Origin: an uncultured Collinsella sp.
Lineage (GTDB): Bacteria > Actinomycetota > Coriobacteriia > Coriobacteriales > Coriobacteriaceae
DNA length: 64,000 bases
Assembly (NCBI GenBank): GCA_900768435.1
Contig: CAAGCW010000003.1
Coordinates: forward strand, 62,001-126,000
Direction: 5' to 3'
Numbering within the stretch: the stretch's first letter is position 1; every line of letters starts with the position of its first letter. The notes beneath the pieces were generated by a model. That model saw only the letters and a list, made by a program, of their open reading frames with translations, ran no database searches and was not told the origin of the DNA. Shown in pieces: positions 25,563 to 34,441 of this stretch. Made by a program: the position numbers and the translations under genes.

Positions 25563-25904
25563 ATGAACGTGCAAATCTTCGGCACCAAGAAGTCCTTCGA
25601 CACCAAGAAGGCGCAGCGTTATTTTAAGGAGCGCCGCATTAAGGTGCAGTTTATTGACCTTAAGGAAAAGGAGATGAGCAAAGGCGAGCTCACGAGCGTG
25701 ATGCAGGCGGTTGGCGGCATCGACAAGCTGCTCAATCCCAAGGCCAAGGACGAGGAGACGCTCGCGCTCATCCAGCACCTCACCCCTAGCCAGCGCTTCG
25801 GCAAGTTGCTCGAGAACCAGCAGGTTCTAGCCGAGCCCATCGTGCGCAACGGCAAAAAGGCTACCGTCGGTTATTGCCCCGATGTATGGGGAGCCTGGGA
25901 GTAG
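25563..25904 (+). CDS. ArsC/Spx-family protein lacking the catalytic cysteine
   Basis: A 113-residue protein of the arsenate reductase / Spx / MgsR thioredoxin-fold family. The N-terminus reads IFGTKKSFDTKKAQRYF where family members have a Cys (ArsC) or CxxC (Spx) after the first strand; here no cysteine is present in that loop. The rest (FIDLKEKEMSKGEL, LLENQQVLAEPIVRNGKK) fits the fold, and RNGKKATVGYCPDVW is the usual C-terminal signature. Arsenate reduction is therefore unlikely; a protein-binding or regulatory role is inference. ATG 25563 follows GGCGG, which lies inside a hairpin of the structured leader. Confidence 0.8.
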   Translation: MNVQIFGTKKSFDTKKAQRYFKERRIKVQFIDLKEKEMSKGELTSVMQAVGGIDKLLNPKAKDEETLALIQHLTPSQRFGKLLENQQVLAEPIVRNGKKATVGYCPDVWGAWE

Positions 25905-25990
25905 CCTGTGTTATTTGCCGGCGCGTGGGTATAAGAGCAGGCGTTTGGCATAAGATTCAACTGTAAGCCATGTCTAACAAAGGAGGGCAC

Positions 25991-27121
25991 ATGCCCAACA
26001 AACCCGTGAAGATCATCATGCTTACCGGATACCTCGGTGCCGGCAAGACCACGCTGCTCAACCACATCCTCGCTAACGACGGCGGCATCCGCGCCGCCGT
26101 GATCGTCAACGATATCGGCGAGATCAACGTTGACGCCAGCCTCATCGCCGACGGCGGCCTTTCCGAGACCGACGACCTCATCCCGCTCACCAACGGCTGC
26201 ATCTGCTGCACGCTTTCGGATGACCTTGCCAACCAGCTGCAGGGCATCGCCGATTCGGGCGACTTCGATTACATCATCATCGAGGCCTCGGGTATTTGCG
26301 AGCCCATCCCCATCGCCTACACCATCTCGAGCTTCTGCGACGAGGCCAAGGTAGGCGGCGAGCCCAAGCTCGCGCTCGACAACATCGTGGCCGTGGTCGA
26401 CTGCGCCCGCATGTACGACGAGTTCAACGGCGGTCGCGACCTGCTGGCCGAGGACATCGACGAGGACGACATCGAAAGCCTGCTCATCCAGCAGATCGAG
26501 TTCTGCTCCACGCTGATCCTCAACAAGACCGACACCGTGACGCCCGAGCAGATCGCCGAGCTCAAGGCCATCGTGCGCAGTCTGCAGAAGGACGCCGTGA
26601 TTGTCGAGGCTCAAAACGGCGAGGTTCCCATGGAGGAGCTGCTCGACACCGACCGCTTCGACTTTATGCGCGCCTACAACTCCGCCGCTTGGATCGAGGC
26701 CATGGAGCATCCCGAGGAGCACGAAGACCCCGAGGTGCTCGAGTACGACATCGAGACCTTTGTGTACTCGCGCCGTAAGCCGTTTGACCTGCAGAAGTTC
26801 ACCGATTTTGTTGAGCAGGAGTGGCCCGACGAGGTCATCCGCGTCAAGGGTCCGCTGTGGCAGGCCAGCAATCCGGACATGTGCTACATGTTTGAGCAGG
26901 CCGGCCACCAGATGCGCCTGATGGAGAACGGCCTGTTTGTTGACTCCGCGCCCGAGGGCGAGAAGCAGAAGATCATCGACGAGAACCCCGAGATCATGCA
27001 GATTTGGGACGACGAGACGGGCGACCGCATGACGAGCCTGTGCATCATCGGCCGTCACATGGACAAGGACGCGCTCATCGCCTCCCTCGATGCCTGCCTG
27101 ACCGACTGGCACCGCGCCTAG
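25991..27121 (+). CDS. CobW/COG0523-family metal-chaperone GTPase
   Basis: A G3E-family GTPase of 376 residues that probably inserts or allocates a metal (zinc or cobalt in studied relatives). The P-loop GYLGAGKTT (13-21), the metal-binding CICC (70-73), EASGICEP after the switch region, and the guanine motif NKTD near residue 181 are all present. The CobW C-terminal domain occupies about 245-370. ATG 25991 directly follows AAGGAGGGCAC; an in-frame ATG at 25970 lies upstream of that site and is rejected. No histidine-rich loop or Zur box is seen, so the metal cannot be assigned. It has its own terminator at 27161. Confidence 0.9.
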   Translation: MPNKPVKIIMLTGYLGAGKTTLLNHILANDGGIRAAVIVNDIGEINVDASLIADGGLSETDDLIPLTNGCICCTLSDDLANQLQGIADSGDFDYIIIEASGICEPIPIAYTISSFCDEAKVGGEPKLALDNIVAVVDCARMYDEFNGGRDLLAEDIDEDDIESLLIQQIEFCSTLILNKTDTVTPEQIAELKAIVRSLQKDAVIVEAQNGEVPMEELLDTDRFDFMRAYNSAAWIEAMEHPEEHEDPEVLEYDIETFVYSRRKPFDLQKFTDFVEQEWPDEVIRVKGPLWQASNPDMCYMFEQAGHQMRLMENGLFVDSAPEGEKQKIIDENPEIMQIWDDETGDRMTSLCIIGRHMDKDALIASLDACLTDWHRA

Positions 27122-27160
27122 GTTTATCCAAGCGGGCATTTTTCCGCTACGTAACCGCCA

Positions 27161-27200
27161 AACCACCACGAAGGTGCCTGTCCCCTTCGTGGTGGTTTTT
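27161..27200 (+). terminator. Terminator of the CobW-family gene
   Basis: AACCACCACGAAGG (27161-27174) pairs perfectly with CCTTCGTGGTGGTT (27184-27197), followed by TTT. Confidence 0.9.
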
Positions 27201-27221
27201 CGTTCTATGCCAAGGAGATTC

Positions 27222-27821
27222 ATGTTCAACATTGTGCTGTATGCGCCCGAGATTCCGGCCAATACGGGCAATATCGGCCGTACCTGCGTGGTCACCGGCG
27301 CCCATCTGCATCTGGTGGAGCCACTGGGCTTTTCGCTCGACGACAAGACGGTACGTCGCGCCGGCCTGGGCTACTGGCAGAATTTGGACGTGACGACCTA
27401 TGCCGGCTGGGAGGATTTCCTTGCGCGCAACGGTCTCTCCCCCGCCGACGAGCGCCTGCATCTGCTGACCAAAAAAGCACGCCGCACCTATGCGCAAAGT
27501 ACCTACCGCGACGGTGACTTTTTGGTCTTTGGCAGCGAGAGCTCGGGGATTCCCGAGCCACTGCTTGCCGCGGCGCCCGAGCGCTGCGAGCGCATCCCGA
27601 TGCTGCGCGATTGCGACTCACTCGATAACGCCGAGGCCTGGGAAGCCCACGAGGAATCGCTCGGGCATACCGAGGACAGCCACAAGGCAATCCTTCGGCA
27701 GGATATCTGCGGCAACTTCGTCAACCCGGACGACTACCGCATCAGCGCGCTCAACCTCTCCAACAGCGCCGCCATCGTCCTCTACGAGGCTCTGCGCCAA
27801 ACAGCCTTTCCGGGAATGTGA
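27222..27821 (+). CDS. trmL: tRNA (cytidine/uridine-34-2'-O)-methyltransferase TrmL
   Basis: A SPOUT (SpoU) methyltransferase that 2'-O-methylates the wobble base of certain leucine tRNAs. 199 residues, with IPANTGNIGRTC (motif 1), FGSESSGIPE (motif 2) and LNLSNSAAIVLYEALRQ (motif 3, part of the trefoil knot). Between RIPML and LNLSN it carries about 45 residues where E. coli TrmL has about 5. The insert is charged and ends in the phrase NFVNPDDYRIS. ATG 27222 follows AAGGAG. Its TGA stop lies inside the 5' arm of a hairpin element (27815-27847). Confidence 0.9.
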   Translation: MFNIVLYAPEIPANTGNIGRTCVVTGAHLHLVEPLGFSLDDKTVRRAGLGYWQNLDVTTYAGWEDFLARNGLSPADERLHLLTKKARRTYAQSTYRDGDFLVFGSESSGIPEPLLAAAPERCERIPMLRDCDSLDNAEAWEAHEESLGHTEDSHKAILRQDICGNFVNPDDYRISALNLSNSAAIVLYEALRQTAFPGM

Positions 27822-27847
27822 CAAAGGGACTGCCCCTTTGTCACATT
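27815..27847. repeat. Hairpin element, TGTGACA-arm type, copy 1
   Basis: Arms AATGTGACAAAGGG and CCCTTTGTCACATT-like around a 4-base centre. It contains the trmL stop codon and lies 3 bases from the end of the convergent UvrA-like gene, so it may also act as a bidirectional terminator. Further copies are at 31547, 59694 and 61081. Confidence 0.85.
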
Positions 27848-27850
27848 CGG

Positions 27851-30364
27851 TTAGAGGTAGCGGCCGGTAATGCTTGTGGAGCAGGCCGCAATGTCGGCTG
27901 GCGTGCCGGCGCAGACGATTTGCCCGCCCGCGTCGCCACCGCCCGGGCCCATGTCGATCACGTAATCGGCGTTACGGATAAGGTCGAGATCGTGTTCGAT
28001 CACGACAACCGTGGCGCCCTTGGCAACAAGGCCGTCGAACACACTCAGCAGTACCTGAACATCGAGCGGATGCAGACCAATCGTGGGCTCGTCAAACACG
28101 AACACGGCATCATCCTGCACACGACCCATCTCGCTCGCGAGCTTAAGACGCTGTGCCTCGCCGCCCGAAAGCGCCGGCGTGGGCTCACCAAGTGTGAGAT
28201 AGCCCAAGCCCAGGTCGTGCAAGGTCTGCAAGCGCGTCTGGACCTTCTTGAGTCCCAGTGTGGCGTCGAGGGCCTCGTCCACACTCATGTCCATGAGCTG
28301 CGGCAACGTCAGCAAGCTCCCGTCCTTGCCCTCGCGATGGATATGCGAAGCCGCGTCTGCATAGCGAGAGCCGCGGCATGCGGGACAGACGATCTCAACA
28401 TCGGGCAAAAACTGCACGTCGAGCGATATCGAGCCCGTGCCGTCGCACGTAGGGCAGCGCAAGGCACCGGTGTTGTAGCTAAAGGCGCCCGCCTTGTATC
28501 CCGCCGCCTTAGCCTCGGGCGTACGGGCAAAGGCGCGGCGCAGCTCATCATGGATGTCGGCATAGGTTGCCACCGTCGAGCGCACGTTGGCGCCGATGGG
28601 CGTGGCATCAATCAGGTTGGCGCGCGCGATGCCCTCGGCATCGATCCAACGCACGTGCCCCGGCAGGCGCTCGCCAGCTGCCTGCGCCTTGAGCGCCGGA
28701 ATGAGTGTCTCGAGCACCAACGTCGTCTTACCCGAACCCGAAACGCCCGTCACCGCGACCAAGCGACCGCGCGGGATATCGACTTCGAGCGGTTTGACGG
28801 TATGGATGGTATCGGTCGCCATGCGGATATGGCCCTGGTCGAACATTTCGTCGTCAGCCACCTGCGGCCGCAAGCGCTTGGGGTCTGCGCGCAAAAACGG
28901 TGCGATGCGGCTACCCTGCGATTGCTCGACCTCATCCACCGTACCGGCGGCGATCACATTACCGCCGCCCGCTCCGGCAACGGGGCCCATCTCGACCAGA
29001 TAATCGGCTTCCGCCAGTACGCGCGTATCGTGGTCGACAACGACCACGGTGTTGCCGTCATCCACCAGATCGCGCATTACGCCCACCAAGCCGTCGACAT
29101 TGGCAGGATGCAAGCCGATCGAGGGCTCGTCCAGCACATAGAGCACACCTGTCGACCGGTTGCGCACCACGCGGGCGAGTTGCACGCGCTGGCGCTCACC
29201 TGTGGAGAGCGTGGCGCCGGCGCGATCGAGCGAAAGGTAATCGAGCCCCAGGTCGACCAGGCGACGAGCCGTGCTCAAAAACGAACCGCAGATATCCACT
29301 GCCATGGGCTGCATCTCGGTCGGCAAGGATGCGGGCACGCCGCGCACCCACTCAATCGCCTCGCCCAACGTCATGGCAGCCGCCTGCGCCAAATTGATAC
29401 CGCGCACCTGGGGCTGGCGCGCAGCCTCGGAGAGACGCGTGCCGCCGCAATCGCGGCATGCTCCCTCGCGCAAAAAGCGCGCAACGCGTTTTAAGCCCTT
29501 ATCGTCCTTAACTTTGGCGAGCGCATTCTCAACGGTATAGACGGCGTTGTAATAGGTGAAGTCGAGCGGCGTGGCGCCCTCGCCGTTTTTGGGAACGTAG
29601 AGAATGTGCTTCTTAACCGCCGGACCATGGAACACGATGTCGCGCTCTTGAGGCGTGAGCTGGTTAAACGGCACGTCGGTGCGCACGCCCATCTCGCCGG
29701 CCACCTGCTTCATCAGGTCCCACATGAGCGTGCCCCAGGGAAGCACTGCGCCCTCGTTGATAGTCTTCGACTCGTCGGGCACCAGGCTCGCTTCGTCCAC
29801 CTCGCGCATGACACCGGTGCCGCCGCAGGTGGGACACGCACCGCCGCTGTTAAAGGCAAGGTCCTCGGCACTCGGCGCGTAGAACTCGCGGCCGCATGCG
29901 GGGCACGTGAGCGACAGGCCCGCAGCCACGTTAAGGCTCGGCTCCACACGCGCCCCGCAATGTGGGCACACGTGATGGGCACAGCGGCTAAAGAGCAAAC
30001 GCAGACTGTTGTTGAGCTCGGTCATGGTACCAAAGGTCGAGCGCACGCCTGGCACACTGGGACGCTGATGCAACGCGAGTGCCGCCGGTACGTGCAATAC
30101 CTCGTCCACCTGGGCGTGCTCGGCCTGCGTCAGGCGACGTCGAGTATAGGTGCTGAGCGCCCCCAGGTAACGGCGCGAGCCCTCGGCATAAAGAACTCCC
30201 AGCGCCAGCGAGCTCTTGCCCGAGCCCGACACGCCGGCAATGCCCACGAGCCTCCCCAGCGGAATATCGATATCGATGTCCTTGAGATTGTGGACACGTG
30301 CACCGCGCACCTCGATAGCCTGCGGGCTCATCTTCTGTTCCGTCACCTTTATCACCCTACTCAT
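27851..30364 (-). CDS. Class II UvrA-like ABC ATPase (UvrA2)
   Basis: An 837-residue UvrA-family protein with two ABC ATPase halves (Walker A GVSGSGKSSLA and GVSGSGKTTLV; signatures LSTGERQRVQLA and LSGGEAQRLKLA). It has zinc modules CPHCGAR...CPAC and CPTCDGTG...CPACRG. After the first zinc cysteines it runs directly into the second half of the module, so the UvrB-binding domain of true UvrA is missing. That defines class II UvrA (UvrA2/DrrC-like), linked in some bacteria to tolerance of DNA-binding drugs. The start overlaps the upstream ATPase stop by 8 bp; an internal ATG at 30331 (MSPQAIEVRGAR) fits the family N-terminus better. The canonical uvrA is not in this window. Confidence 0.88.
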   Translation of the reverse strand: MSRVIKVTEQKMSPQAIEVRGARVHNLKDIDIDIPLGRLVGIAGVSGSGKSSLALGVLYAEGSRRYLGALSTYTRRRLTQAEHAQVDEVLHVPAALALHQRPSVPGVRSTFGTMTELNNSLRLLFSRCAHHVCPHCGARVEPSLNVAAGLSLTCPACGREFYAPSAEDLAFNSGGACPTCGGTGVMREVDEASLVPDESKTINEGAVLPWGTLMWDLMKQVAGEMGVRTDVPFNQLTPQERDIVFHGPAVKKHILYVPKNGEGATPLDFTYYNAVYTVENALAKVKDDKGLKRVARFLREGACRDCGGTRLSEAARQPQVRGINLAQAAAMTLGEAIEWVRGVPASLPTEMQPMAVDICGSFLSTARRLVDLGLDYLSLDRAGATLSTGERQRVQLARVVRNRSTGVLYVLDEPSIGLHPANVDGLVGVMRDLVDDGNTVVVVDHDTRVLAEADYLVEMGPVAGAGGGNVIAAGTVDEVEQSQGSRIAPFLRADPKRLRPQVADDEMFDQGHIRMATDTIHTVKPLEVDIPRGRLVAVTGVSGSGKTTLVLETLIPALKAQAAGERLPGHVRWIDAEGIARANLIDATPIGANVRSTVATYADIHDELRRAFARTPEAKAAGYKAGAFSYNTGALRCPTCDGTGSISLDVQFLPDVEIVCPACRGSRYADAASHIHREGKDGSLLTLPQLMDMSVDEALDATLGLKKVQTRLQTLHDLGLGYLTLGEPTPALSGGEAQRLKLASEMGRVQDDAVFVFDEPTIGLHPLDVQVLLSVFDGLVAKGATVVVIEHDLDLIRNADYVIDMGPGGGDAGGQIVCAGTPADIAACSTSITGRYL

Positions 30365-31475
30365 GCCATAAAATGCGGTCGCGGATGTACTCGCCCAGCA
30401 TGGGCACGGTAAACCGGACCAGGCCGTATCCGGCAGCCTCGATGACGCGCTCGCGAATCAGGCTTGCGCGATATTTACTCGCCCAGCTCTGGGTGCGATC
30501 GCAGCGCTCAATGATATCCGCCATGCGCGTCGGTTTGCCCTCGTCAACCGCCATGGCCTCGATAAAGAGACGCTGGGGGCTGCGCAGCCCGTAATACAGA
30601 GGCGCGTCGACCGCTTCGTAGAACTCGGAGACGGCATCCGCATGGCCATCCTCGACATCACAGCTTTCGATGATCTGCGAGCCACGCCGGACAGCAGAGC
30701 GCCACATGTAATATCCCACCAGCTGGACCATGTAGGGATGCCCCATACTCTTGCGCGCCGCAAGGTCCGCCGTCTCCGCATCAACGTAAAGACCGGCGTC
30801 CTTGACCGTCTGGATATATGAATCGCGCACCTTGGGCAAAGAAATCGCCCCCAGCGCACGCTGCTGAGCACGGCGCAAAAACGTCACGCTCGGCTCTTCG
30901 AGCAGGTCGTCAACCATACTGGGCAAGCCGGCAAATACCAGCGCAAGACCGCGCTGGTCGCTATCGGGCAGGCCCGTAGCATCCTGATCTCCGAGCACCT
31001 GCTGATAGAGGACGGCAAGAGCCGCCAGTTCCTCGATTGACGCAGATTGTGCCTCGTCAATCGCAAACAAGACGCCCTTGCCCGGACCGAGCTTCTTGAG
31101 ACGCTCGTTGACCAGCCCTCGCAATGTCTCGCCTTTTGCCCGCGCCGCCTCGACCGACATCCGGCCAAACGACAGCCCAAACTCCATTGACGTCACAACG
31201 GGTTTATTCGAGCGAAGCGCGTCGGCCAAGCGGTCGCACAAACCAAGCGAAGCGGAATCGGAGACAACCGCCCATCCGCGCTCGCTGGCTAGACGTTGCA
31301 GCTCCCGCAGGAGAACCGTTTTGCCACAGCCGCGATTTCCCGTAATGAGCATGAGCCTGCCCGGCGCTCCGGCGCCGTTATCGAGCCCTTCCTCAAAATC
31401 CTCGATGACCGCCTCGCGACCGATGAGTATCGGGGGCCGCTTGCCAGCCGTTGGTTTAAAGGGATTTGGATTCAT
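30357..31475 (-). CDS. AAA/STAND-like ATP-binding protein
   Basis: A 372-residue P-loop ATPase of the AAA_16 / archaeal-type ATPase group. Walker A is GNRGCGKT (46-53), Walker B is LFAIDEAQ (about 136-143), sensor-like LVFAGLP is near 190, and a C-terminal winged-helix-like region spans about 280-370. Such proteins often act as molecular switches with a DNA- or protein-binding partner; the role here is unknown. ATG 31475 follows GGAGG. Its stop overlaps the start of the UvrA2 gene, so translation is probably coupled. The TetM-like gene lies 93 bp upstream on the same strand. Confidence 0.8.
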   Translation of the reverse strand: MNPNPFKPTAGKRPPILIGREAVIEDFEEGLDNGAGAPGRLMLITGNRGCGKTVLLRELQRLASERGWAVVSDSASLGLCDRLADALRSNKPVVTSMEFGLSFGRMSVEAARAKGETLRGLVNERLKKLGPGKGVLFAIDEAQSASIEELAALAVLYQQVLGDQDATGLPDSDQRGLALVFAGLPSMVDDLLEEPSVTFLRRAQQRALGAISLPKVRDSYIQTVKDAGLYVDAETADLAARKSMGHPYMVQLVGYYMWRSAVRRGSQIIESCDVEDGHADAVSEFYEAVDAPLYYGLRSPQRLFIEAMAVDEGKPTRMADIIERCDRTQSWASKYRASLIRERVIEAAGYGLVRFTVPMLGEYIRDRILWHE

Positions 31476-31546
31476 GCCGGCCTCCTCGGATTGGCAAACA
31501 CTGCTAATAGTTATACCAACTTGTACCGAGTTATACCAACTGAATC

Positions 31547-31571
31547 TGACAAAGGGGCTGTCCCTTTGTCA
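31547..31571. repeat. Hairpin element, TGTGACA-arm type, copy 2
   Basis: TGACAAAGGGGC and GTCCCTTTGTCA around the centre. It contains the stop codon of the TetM-like gene (31569-31571), as copy 1 contains that of trmL. Confidence 0.8.
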
Positions 31572-33572
31572 CATGTGGCCGAAAAACTCGGCGCCTGCTG
31601 CTCGCCAGGGACGGAAGGTGGCGGGATCGATCTTTACGTGCGCTGCGGCGGGCACGTCATACCATTTGACCGTGTAGCCGGCGCCATGAGAGCAAAAGAC
31701 CGAGTCGGGCGTGTTGGGCAGATCGGCCTCGGGCTCATAGGCGGCCGTCTCGATTACGCGCTCGGCATCATGGCAAGCCGCATAACCGGCGAACTCCAGG
31801 TACAGATGACCGCGCCCGCTCGTGTAGGCAGCCACCTCCAGCGCGTAATCCTGCACCTCGGATGCCGGCACGCGACCCACAAGCTTCGCTCGGTCTCCCG
31901 CCATCGTCGGCGGCTCGTACTCGGCACCCATGCGTGTGGCATCTGACAACGCCCGGCCCACGCACTCCCCCGGCACCTCGAGCTCAAAGTGGTACCACGG
32001 CTCCAGCAACACGTCTGCGCCGACCTCGCGCGCCTGCATAAAACCCTGGCGAATCGCGCGATACGTGGCCTGGCGAAAATCGCCGCCCTCGGTGTGTTTG
32101 GCATGCGCGCGGCCGCCCGTGAGCGTAATGCGCACATCGGTGATGGGCGAGCCCGTCAGCACGCCCAGGTGGTCGCGCTCCATAGCGTTGGTGAGTGCCA
32201 AACGCTGCCAGTTAAGATCGAGCTCGTCGGTCGAGGTCACGGTGCCAAACTGCACACCCGAACCCGCCGGCAACGGCTCCAGGCGCAGATGCACCTCGGC
32301 ATAGTGGCGCAGCGGCTCAAAGTGGCCCACGCCCTCGACCGGCCGCGAAATAGTCTCCTTATAGAGAATGCCGCCGGGCTCAAACGCAACCGAAAGGCCA
32401 AAGCGATCGGCCAACACCCGCTGCACGACCTCGAGTTGCACGGCGCCCATCAACTGCAAATGGATCTGCTCAAGATGCGTATTCCAGCTTACGCCGAGCA
32501 TGGGATCTTCGTCCGCCAGCTCAGTCAGTGCTTTGAACACCGCGTGGACATCGTGTTCGCCCGGAAGCACCGTATAGGTGAGGACCGGCGCAATGACGGG
32601 CGCATCGCGTGCGGGCTCCGCGCCCAAGGCGTCCCCCGGGCGAACGTGCGCAAGACCCGTCACGGCACAAATACCGCCAGCAGCAACTTCTTGGGCAAGC
32701 TCATACTTCTCGCCGTTATAGATGCGTACTTGATCGACCTTCTGCTCCCATGCCTCGGCACCGGAACGTCCGTCAATCATCTGCTTGGCGTGCAGCGTGC
32801 CGCCGGTCACTTTAACCCAAGCCAAACGCTCGCCGCGATCCCCGCGGCTGACACGATAGACGCGCGCGGCAAACTCCGGGAGCCACGCCTGCTCACGCAT
32901 CAGCGCGCATATGCCATCCAGCAGCTCGTCAACGCCTTGGTCCTTGAGCGCCGAGCCAGCAAAGCAGGGAAAGAGCTTGCGCTCGGCAACCATGCGCGAC
33001 AGCGTTGCGACAGAAAGCTCACCCGCTTCAAGAAACTCCTCGAGTGCCGCCTCGTCCAACGCAGCAGCATCCTCCTGAACGGCACCGCCCGTCAGCAGCT
33101 CGTTGGCATCCAGGCAGCCTTCGGAAAGACGTTGCCCCAGCTGTGCCAGCAAAACATCGCGACCGGGATTCTCCAAATCGATCTTGTTGATAAAGATGAA
33201 CGTCGGGATGTCATAGCGCGCAAGCAGGCGCCACAGGGTTTCGGTGTGCCCCTGCACGCCATCGTTGGCGCCCACAACCAAAATCGCATAGTCGAGCGCG
33301 CGCAGCGTGCGCTCTGCCTCGGCAGAAAAATCGACATGCCCTGGTGCATCCACGAGCATGACGTGGGTATCGCCGTGGTCGAGCACGGCCTGCGACGAGA
33401 AGATCGTAATGCCGCGCTCGCGCTCGATCGCGTTCGTATCCAGATGCGAATCGCCATCGTCCACGCGGCCGCGCTTGCGAATGCGACCCGCGTTGAACAG
33501 CATGGCCTCGGCCAGCGTGGTCTTGCCGGCATCGACATGCGCCAAGATTCCAACGACCGCTTGCTTCGACAT
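31569..33572 (-). CDS. TetM/EF-G-like ribosomal-protection-type GTPase
   Basis: A 667-residue translation GTPase of the TetM/TetO/EF-G group. G1 AHVDAGKTT (11-19), effector phrase ERERGITIFSSQA, G3 DAPGHVDF and G4 NKID are intact, followed by EF-G-like domains II-V. Phrases such as VDDGDSHLDTNAIERERG resemble chromosomal TetM-like factors of clostridia and actinobacteria more than mobile Tet(M), so tetracycline resistance should not be assumed. It may rescue or protect ribosomes. ATG 33572 follows GAGGAGAG. It heads a minus-strand group with the AAA and UvrA2 genes. A TATCAT -10-like hexamer lies upstream. Confidence 0.85.
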   Translation of the reverse strand: MSKQAVVGILAHVDAGKTTLAEAMLFNAGRIRKRGRVDDGDSHLDTNAIERERGITIFSSQAVLDHGDTHVMLVDAPGHVDFSAEAERTLRALDYAILVVGANDGVQGHTETLWRLLARYDIPTFIFINKIDLENPGRDVLLAQLGQRLSEGCLDANELLTGGAVQEDAAALDEAALEEFLEAGELSVATLSRMVAERKLFPCFAGSALKDQGVDELLDGICALMREQAWLPEFAARVYRVSRGDRGERLAWVKVTGGTLHAKQMIDGRSGAEAWEQKVDQVRIYNGEKYELAQEVAAGGICAVTGLAHVRPGDALGAEPARDAPVIAPVLTYTVLPGEHDVHAVFKALTELADEDPMLGVSWNTHLEQIHLQLMGAVQLEVVQRVLADRFGLSVAFEPGGILYKETISRPVEGVGHFEPLRHYAEVHLRLEPLPAGSGVQFGTVTSTDELDLNWQRLALTNAMERDHLGVLTGSPITDVRITLTGGRAHAKHTEGGDFRQATYRAIRQGFMQAREVGADVLLEPWYHFELEVPGECVGRALSDATRMGAEYEPPTMAGDRAKLVGRVPASEVQDYALEVAAYTSGRGHLYLEFAGYAACHDAERVIETAAYEPEADLPNTPDSVFCSHGAGYTVKWYDVPAAAHVKIDPATFRPWRAAGAEFFGHM

Positions 33573-33815
33573 GGCTCTCCTCTTATTGCAGGCCCATCGC
33601 ACGCGGCAACGGGCGTTCTCGTTCCACACTGGATGATACAATTTACGGGCCGGCGGGCGAAGCGGGCCCTATCCCCCGACCGAGTTCATCGCCCCGCGTT
33701 GCCGCGCGGCGATTTTCGTAGGTTCGCGCCTTGCGAAAGCCGGCACCTCCCCTTTTGCCCGCCCTGTCTCATCTGAGGCGGTAACAATGCGAGTCCCACA
33801 ACGACGCGTTTTACC

Positions 33816-33843
33816 AAAAATGGCCCCACCCGGGGCCATTTCA
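33816..33843 (-). terminator. Terminator of the GNAT gene
   Basis: On the minus strand AATGGCCCC, a short loop, then GGGGCCATT and TTTGG with a T-run. It follows the acetyltransferase stop at 33876. Confidence 0.8.
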
Positions 33844-33875
33844 TTTAGATGGAGTGTTGGCATGCGCCTGGGCGC

Positions 33876-34364
33876 TTATGCCTCGCGCAGCCAGTCAAAC
33901 GCAATGCGCGGTGTGCCGTCCGACACATGCACGACGCCGACACGCTCGAACCCCGCCTTGGCGATGGCGCCCTGCATAGGCAGATTGTCTTGGTGTGTGT
34001 CGATACGCAGATGGTCGATGCGTTCCTTGGCAAAGGCAAACATCGCGGCCGCGACGCCATGCGTAGTGCCGTCGGATGCCACGCGGTGCAGCACAGCATA
34101 CGGGGCATCGCTGCGCCACTGGCCGCCCTCAATCGCATCGTAGGAACTGTCCGGCCCCGGCAGAAAGGCAAACGTCGCCACCACGCGTCCGTCTTCCTCG
34201 CACACATAGCTACCGCCCGCGGCAATATCGCTTTTGAGCTGCTCGGCCGAGGGCGTGCCTACCGGCCACTGCGTGGCGTTGCCATGCGCGCGCATAAAGG
34301 CGCGGGCCGCGTCATAGATAGCCATGACGGCGGGAATGTCGGTATCGAGGGTTTTTCTGATCAT
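33876..34364 (-). CDS. GNAT-family N-acetyltransferase
   Basis: A 162-residue acetyl-CoA-dependent acetyltransferase of the GNAT fold. MIRKTLDTDIPAVMAIYDAA is a typical GNAT N-terminus. The acetyl-CoA loop is not a classic RxxGxG; the segment TTHGVAAAMFAFAKE takes its place. The C-terminal motif KAGFERVGV is clear. The acceptor substrate is unknown. The start is ATG 34364, directly after an in-frame GTG. Its own terminator follows at 33816. Confidence 0.82.
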   Translation of the reverse strand: MIRKTLDTDIPAVMAIYDAARAFMRAHGNATQWPVGTPSAEQLKSDIAAGGSYVCEEDGRVVATFAFLPGPDSSYDAIEGGQWRSDAPYAVLHRVASDGTTHGVAAAMFAFAKERIDHLRIDTHQDNLPMQGAIAKAGFERVGVVHVSDGTPRIAFDWLREA

Positions 34365-34441
34365 CACGCGGCGACCTCACGTTTATTGGTATCACTTTGA
34401 TTGAGCAATGATACCAACGTTTGGAGAGGGGCGCGAAGCAG

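Noticed and set aside
31569..33572. Mobile tetracycline resistance gene
   Set aside because: The protein is TetM-like, but its composition matches the chromosome, there are no mobile-element genes nearby, and its sequence resembles intrinsic TetM-like factors. Resistance cannot be claimed.
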